Position numbers and translations under genes: made by a program
Assembly: GCA_948567375.1 (NCBI GenBank)
Contig: OX419759.1
Span: forward strand, 27,629,493 to 27,693,492
DNA length: 64,000 nt
Direction: 5' to 3'
Source of the DNA: Lunularia cruciata
Lineage: Eukaryota; Streptophyta; Marchantiopsida; Lunulariales; Lunulariaceae
Shown: one piece after another, positions 58,750 to 64,000 of the stretch
Layout of the letters: each line of letters begins with the position of its first letter
Numbering within the stretch: position 1 is the stretch's first letter
Notes under the pieces: generated by a model
What the model saw: only the letters and a program-made list of their open reading frames with translations
What the model was told of the DNA's origin: nothing
The model's database searches: none

Positions 58750-61700
58750 AACCCACGTCGAGTGGTCACCGAGCCCTAATCCCGAGATTCATGGGAGCCT
58801 GCGCTCCTCCATTGACGGCGAGAACACAGAAGTAGACGGGGTTATTCGGTGGTGTGCAGCGCCTGGGACTGAAGAGGAGCGCATAGTGGTGTAGTTAGTT
58901 TGTCTGGTGCTTGACTCCTATCATCCGGGAGTAGAGAAGCTAGCAAGGAAACAAATCTTCATGTCGATCACGGCAACCCCGTCTACTTCCGATCCGTACA
59001 GGAGAACAACTTTTGATTGACAAAGTACGTGCAGGTTGTGTGTGGCCGGTATGGTCGAGGTAAGTTTGTTGAATAATTGGCGGAATCCATTCACCTTCTC
59101 TCTGCTTGATTTTCTTCCGGTGCCGTTCCAGCAGACACTTTTGAAAAGTGACATTGTAGTCATGAGATACTTCCCACCTTGCACCTGCAACTCTGCTCTC
59201 CACGCTCCCTTGGGCTTGTAAAGCTGCAGTTGGGGTTAGAGTACCTAGTGAGATGTCCATATGACATAGCTCCTCATGTGACACTGTTGTCACGTCATGT
59301 CTTGTGGTTATGGAAACGGTTGCCGCTCATCCTCAAATTTTCCCGGTGACAGTTCCGTATAGTGAGAGTCGACATAACGTAGCTCATGCCGTGGCATTAC
59401 TTGTCACGTCATGTTTTGTTTACTGGTAATCAGTAAACAAAACCTTATCCTCCCCACTTTTCCCGGGCTTCTGAGCCTTATGACAAGGACTAACTAATGT
59501 CATTTTAAGAAAGTGAGCATTGACGTAGGTCATGCTGTGACAACACTTGGAACGTCAAGTTTTGTCTACTCCGGTATTACTACTATTGCTCCTTGTCCTC
59601 CTCAACTTTTCCCCGGCCTTATAAGCCTGGGAAGATTTCTAATTAGGTGATCAAGAGCTAAGTTATATTACGAGTATCGACGTAGCTCATGGTGTGACAT
59701 TGCTTATCACGTCATGTTTTTGTTTACTGCTCTTGTAATCGACTGCTCCTCGGCCTCCTCAATTTTCTTCCCTCGTCTTTTCAAACTTCTTTGAGCCTTC
59801 AGAACAATTGGTGTTAGATACGAGAGGTATTGGGGAGGGAAAATGTGTCTCTGCGCACATCAGGAAAAAATCACGTGCAGAACAGCAGCGAATCATGCGC
59901 CTGAGCCAAGAAGTGCTAGTAGACGAAGCACAACACAGAATGGCATGGTATCAATAGGCCTATTCGGCAGACCAGCCAGATAATTGGCAGATTGGTTGCT
60001 GCACTGCTGAAGCTTCTACAATCTCCTGTCCCAGCTATCTTCCGACTCTATAGAAGGCTGACTAACTTATCGAAGTTACAGGATTAACCTTGCGCGGTTG
60101 CAATATCTATGCAGTCTGTACGTGCCAAAAATCATTCTCTACTGCATTGGAACTACATGCAATCTATACAGTACAGTAGTCATGTGTACAGATGATATAA
60201 GGTTAATTTTTATTATGGAACGACTGTGTACCTGTCGACATGCATCGCTACTATTTCTGGAGAGAAGCAAAATTTCTTCTCCTCATGAGAAGTTTGTTCC
60301 TTCCAGGAAGATAAATTGAGAATTGTACAGTAGAGCCGCTTTCAGGAAAGCTGGGAAGATATTCGTGGCTAAGCTGTAAAGGCATAATGCGTCAAAGTAC
60401 TGATAAGACCAGACCATCCGAAAGGTTTCAAGGCTAACAAACAGTTTTAGTTCACATGACTAAATACGGGTATGAACAACTCTGAAATTTTTGTAACTCT
60501 TGTTTTTAGCATTGAATGCGAACCTTCTTTAAGGTATTAAATGGATGAAACCATCTGGTAAGGATATTGAGAAATGAGAAACCATCTGGTAAGGATAGCG
60601 GATGGACTTTTGACACCTAAACTGCTGAAGGAGTAGTAAATGCGGTTGTCCTTTCTCTCCAAGGACATAGATTTCCTGTACGACCAGAAAAAGAACCACA
60701 TGGTAGTTAGATGTGCCGGTGGAGTGAAGCCAGAAAGGTCAATCAGGCCAAAACCAGCGGCATGCTGGACGTCCTTTTGTGAACTCGCCACCTATTCTAT
60801 GCAGGTGGCCTAGAAGGCTTCGTCTCGACTTCAGACAAGAGATCGTTAACCTCCATGAAAATGTTAAAGTTTTGTATAACACATCACGAAGCAAATGGAC
60901 TGTCCTCGAGAATCTTTACATACAAATTCTGTTGAAACTTGATCAAATAGGAGCGCCTCAGGGTTTTCTTCCTGACAGGAAAATGCTAGCAGTACTTTCT
61001 GGTAAGCCTGCACAACCATATTCGCATTACGAGAAATCCTTCACTAGAGGCACCATCCATAGGACGTAAGATTAGTCTGTAATTGCCTTTACAGACTCTG
61101 TAGGAGCTGGAGAATTGCCTACACCTTCATTCAGAGAGAGTACGCAAACGAACGCAAACATCAGTTAATATAAATCTCGTACGATCTGACCGGTTGTACA
61201 GATTTCACTGCAGAACTTGGAACGATATTCAATCGTTCTCTAATATCCCGTTGCTCAACTTTCACGATTCCTGAGATCAAGTCTGAGACTTGATGCGAGC
61301 TTTCCAAAGCTGACAAATGAAGACATTAAGTGTGGTGTAATATCACTGCAATCTCCTAATGCTCTTTGTGAGACAGGGAAGTTGCTAAACAAACTTGTAA
61401 AGTAACAAAACCTAACGAAAACGTTCTGGATTGAGTGCTTGTACTTCCATCGAGAGGACGACGTTCATGCCTGTAAGCGGAAACATCCATGTGCTTGCGG
61501 AATGAACGTTAGTCATGGCACATTCCATTGTAGAGCGATTAAGGCAAAAGTGGCAATTCCGACAGAAATTTTTGATTGATATAGTTTCGGAGGGAACAAG
61601 TACCCAACCAGCCGTGGATTTATTTACTGGTCAATCCCAAGAAGCTGGTGAACATCTTCAAGACAGAACTTGTTTTACTTCCCGAAGGAGCGTGAGTGCC

Positions 61701-61923
61701 AAGGGTAACGATTCGCAGTAATTTCTTTCGGCGGAATATACAAGAATGGAACTCGCAGTGACAGCAATCTTTGGAACAGGTGGAAGAGACCTTTTCTGAT
61801 TCGTTTAATCTACCTCTAAAAGGGAGAACTGTGCCTGTATGATATGTTACATGGTGTCTCACGTTTTTCTAAATTAAACCTATCAAAAACTGTTTATATA
61901 CTCGAGATGCGTATGGCCAAAAA
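58750..61923. other. Intergenic DNA between the palindrome and the kinase gene
   Basis: Composition is gene-like in parts (58,660-59,250; 60,700-61,750), but no frame has a recognisable domain. It contains the ACGT repeat array at 59263-59790 and, at its right end, the 3' UTR of the minus-strand kinase. Nothing else is supported. Confidence 0.4.
59263..59790. repeat. Four-copy degenerate repeat with ACGT cores
   Basis: Units start near 59263, 59371, 59522 and 59679. Each has, in order, GAC(A/G)TAG(C/G)TCATG, a TGTGACA-like word, TCACGTCATGT (ACGTCAAGT in unit 3), a TTTG/TGTTTACT stretch, and a CCTC...AATTTTCCC(GG) end. The TGACGT/CACGTC words are the core of plant bZIP binding sites. The spacing is irregular (108-157 bp). 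It lies about 2 kb beyond the 3' end of the kinase gene, so a promoter role for that gene is not implied. Confidence 0.65.
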
Positions 61924-63680
61924 CTAAAATACTTCATCAAAAACTTTCTGCACAGCGAACTCTTCAGATAACCTGACATCCTCCTTCGGGTTGCTAGATT
62001 GCTCGTGCTGCGATTGACGATCCACGAACGATACTGAACGGTCGCTAACTGAGCTGATCGCGTCATCGCTGAAATTGTACTCTCCTGATTTGGAAACTGT
62101 GATTAGTTCTCTCGATTGCTTTATGATCAAGTCCACTTGTTGATCCTCTACACCATGGTTCGACGAGAGCTTGATCGGACCTGAGTTACGAGCTTTCATA
62201 CTCGTCTTTTGAGAATGTGAGATGAACGACCACTTTTGTTCCTGATCGCCCTTCCCTGCAGCTTCCAGCTTCTTCTTTCGATTCTTTTCCACCTCTTCCA
62301 GACTAAAAGGCTCAGGAACAACGGGAGTTCTGGACATAAAATGCAACGTATCCCAATCAACGCCACTAAAAAATGGATGCTTCTTGATTTCTTCTGCTCC
62401 TCCTAATGTTCCTAACCTCTCCACAGGCTCCTTCATCAACAGCTTCTCCATCAAATCAGTGAGATTCGACTGTGGCCCCGGAAACTCAGCTCGCTTGCAC
62501 AACACGTTGTAAAACGTCTCCTTTCTGTTGACCCCCTTGAATGGGGTTTTGCCATAATACAATTCGTACAAAAGAACACCTAGTGTCCACCAGTCGACGG
62601 GCAAGCCATGCCCCACACCCCAAACCATCTCAGGCGCAACATACTCTTCAGTACCTACAAAGGAATGCGCTGGTCCGCCTGACGATCGCTTGCCTGATCC
62701 TCCTTTCCTGTACATCTCTTCTGGTGTTACTCGACTCTTCGGGTGTTTCTTCGTTGGCTTCTTCGCCAGAGCCATAGGAGATCCGCAGGCGAAAAACGCC
62801 TTAACGTGATGGCCTCGACTTCTCTCCTTCATCTGAAAATCCTTCAAACTATTCTTTGCAGTAGATGCGGGTTTAGCTGTCCAATTCCTATCAGATATGT
62901 CTAGAGACAAATCGAAGTCAGTAAGCATGATGTGCCCTCCATCTTGAATTAGAATGTTCTCCGGCTTCAAATCTCTGTAGACGATTTTCTTCTTGTGTAG
63001 GTACTCGAGAGCCAGTAAAACTTCTGCCACGTAAAATCTGCACATTGTTGAGTAATTCATTAGTGTCCATTTGGAATCAAACGTGCAAATTAAAGGAATA
63101 CTTAAATTTATGAAAAATAACCAACTCCACGGACGCACGCACACTTTTCGGGGCATGCATCACAGAAGAAATTATTGAGTCAAACTGCTTTCCAAAACGT
63201 GAAATTTGTTGGTGAACTAGACATGATATACGAGGATTCCATGTGATCAAGAGAGAAAGCTTACCGGCAAGCGCTTTCCGAGAATCTTCTCTCTGGTTGC
63301 TTTTGCCTCAACACGTTCAAGTCTCCACCGTGACAGTAATCGAGTAGCAAAAAGCTATGTTTTTCATTTTCGAAATGTCCATGAAGGGCGGGCAAGAACG
63401 GATGGTCTAGCTTCTGTAGAATTTCTTTCTCGTTCTCAGCTCTGTGACCATTCTTTCGTACTCGAAGCACATCTTTCTTCATGACTTTCAGTGCGTAAGG
63501 TGCATTCGTCTCGCGTGTGGCAACCAAATACACAGTTCCCATGTCACCATTGCCAAGAGGCTTGATTGGTCTAAAGTCATCCATCGTCCATTCCTTGTCT
63601 GCCTTCACCTTCCAACCGGTACCACCACCGTCAAGAGGACCAGACACTTGTTCTAGCCCTTCCCCAGCATGCGGAGGCAT
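61924..63680 (-). CDS. AGCVIII serine/threonine protein kinase, two exons
   Basis: Exon 1 is 63680-63265 and exon 2 is 63037-61924, separated by a 227 bp GT...AG intron that splits an Arg codon (CG|A). The product is 509 residues. The glycine loop is GNGDMG (Gly43, Gly45, Gly48), with Lys65 in ALK, YRDLKPEN with Asp161, and DFD (Asp179-Asp181) in place of DFG, the mark of plant AGCVIII kinases. About 80 basic, Ser-rich residues (182-263) are inserted before the activation loop SFVGTEEYVAPE (264-275), also typical. After the kinase domain a tail of about 110 residues ends in FDEVF, a PIF-like hydrophobic motif that binds PDK1. The short N-terminus lacks LOV domains, so it is not a phototropin. 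Relatives act at the plasma membrane in auxin transport and growth. Subfamily (AGC1 or AGC3) is undecided. The ATG at 63680 was chosen as first in frame after an upstream stop. Confidence 0.9.
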
Positions 63681-64000
63681 GCTTGACCCGTCAGCAGAAG
63701 CCCTCTCCTTCAAGAATCACTAGATTTTTTTAGATCCTCCGATCAACTATAGACGCAGTTCTAATCGATTGTGCGCAATATACCGTCTTTCCAAGTTACC
63801 CCTCGTTTCCCAGACTATATTTCCCCAATTTGTTGACGCTGGGTTCTCTCCCTTGGCGTGCGAGACACAATCGCGGCGTCACAAGTTCTTCGAAAAATTG
63901 CAACGGTATGTGATGTCAGGTCTTCACTGTCTAGCAGTCCTGAAATTGAATGTATAGTAGGTATTCCTAAAAGAAGAGGGAGGTTGTGGTTCCAACAATC
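63681..64000 (-). promoter_or_regulatory. Upstream region of the kinase gene
   Basis: No ORF of note is present. An in-frame TGA lies about 36 bases upstream of the kinase ATG, followed by a minus-strand A-run. The stretch should contain the 5' UTR and part of the promoter, which continues beyond the window. Confidence 0.4.

Overview
The window reads as nuclear DNA of a land plant. The coding genes have plant-type introns with GT...AG borders, there is a plant-specific AGCVIII protein kinase (DFD in place of DFG), a plant-type cytochrome P450 with seven exons, and Ty3/gypsy retrotransposons of the Tat/Athila type. I cannot place the species. Nothing here is bacterial: there are no operons, CRISPR arrays or phage modules.

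Positions 1 to about 25,000 are AT-rich and repeat-dominated. A Tat/Athila-like element runs on the minus strand from an intact-looking 5' LTR (4290-4983) through PBS, leader, an extra zinc-knuckle ORF, gag, protease and reverse transcriptase, and leaves the window at base 1. It appears to be inserted into an older, plus-strand gypsy integrase relic (4984-6245). Further right come coiled-coil ORF remnants, pyrimidine- and purine-rich tracts, diverged tandem duplications, a (TA)29 microsatellite, and the 3' part of a non-LTR-like retroelement (20640-21447).

Positions 25,000 to 50,000 hold three host genes. They are a one-exon NYN plus double-LOTUS (MARF1-like) ribonuclease-type protein (27366-29381, +), a seven-exon cytochrome P450 (36290-40983, +) and an Armadillo-repeat protein (45175-46056, +). 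A second copy of the non-LTR element (33733-34545) lies between the first two. A candidate hairpin (46531-46594) and a higher-order tandem repeat (49936-50504) follow.

Positions 50,972 to 58,749 form one imperfect palindrome of about 7.8 kb: two arms of roughly 2.55 kb (insertions excluded) around a loop of about 0.72 kb. Each arm has taken different later insertions. The left arm holds a third non-LTR copy. The right arm holds a short 5'-truncated tail of the same family with a 12-13 bp target-site duplication, and a 1.17 kb element with terminal inverted repeats. The two arms serve as filled and empty sites for each other.

The right end carries a four-copy ACGT-containing repeat (59263-59790) and a two-exon AGCVIII kinase on the minus strand (61924-63680). 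The host genes do not form an obvious pathway; they are separate single-gene loci in repeat-rich DNA. The strongest candidates for undescribed biology are the giant inverted repeat, the non-LTR family with a restriction-like endonuclease-type tail, and the extra zinc-cluster ORF placed 5' of gag.
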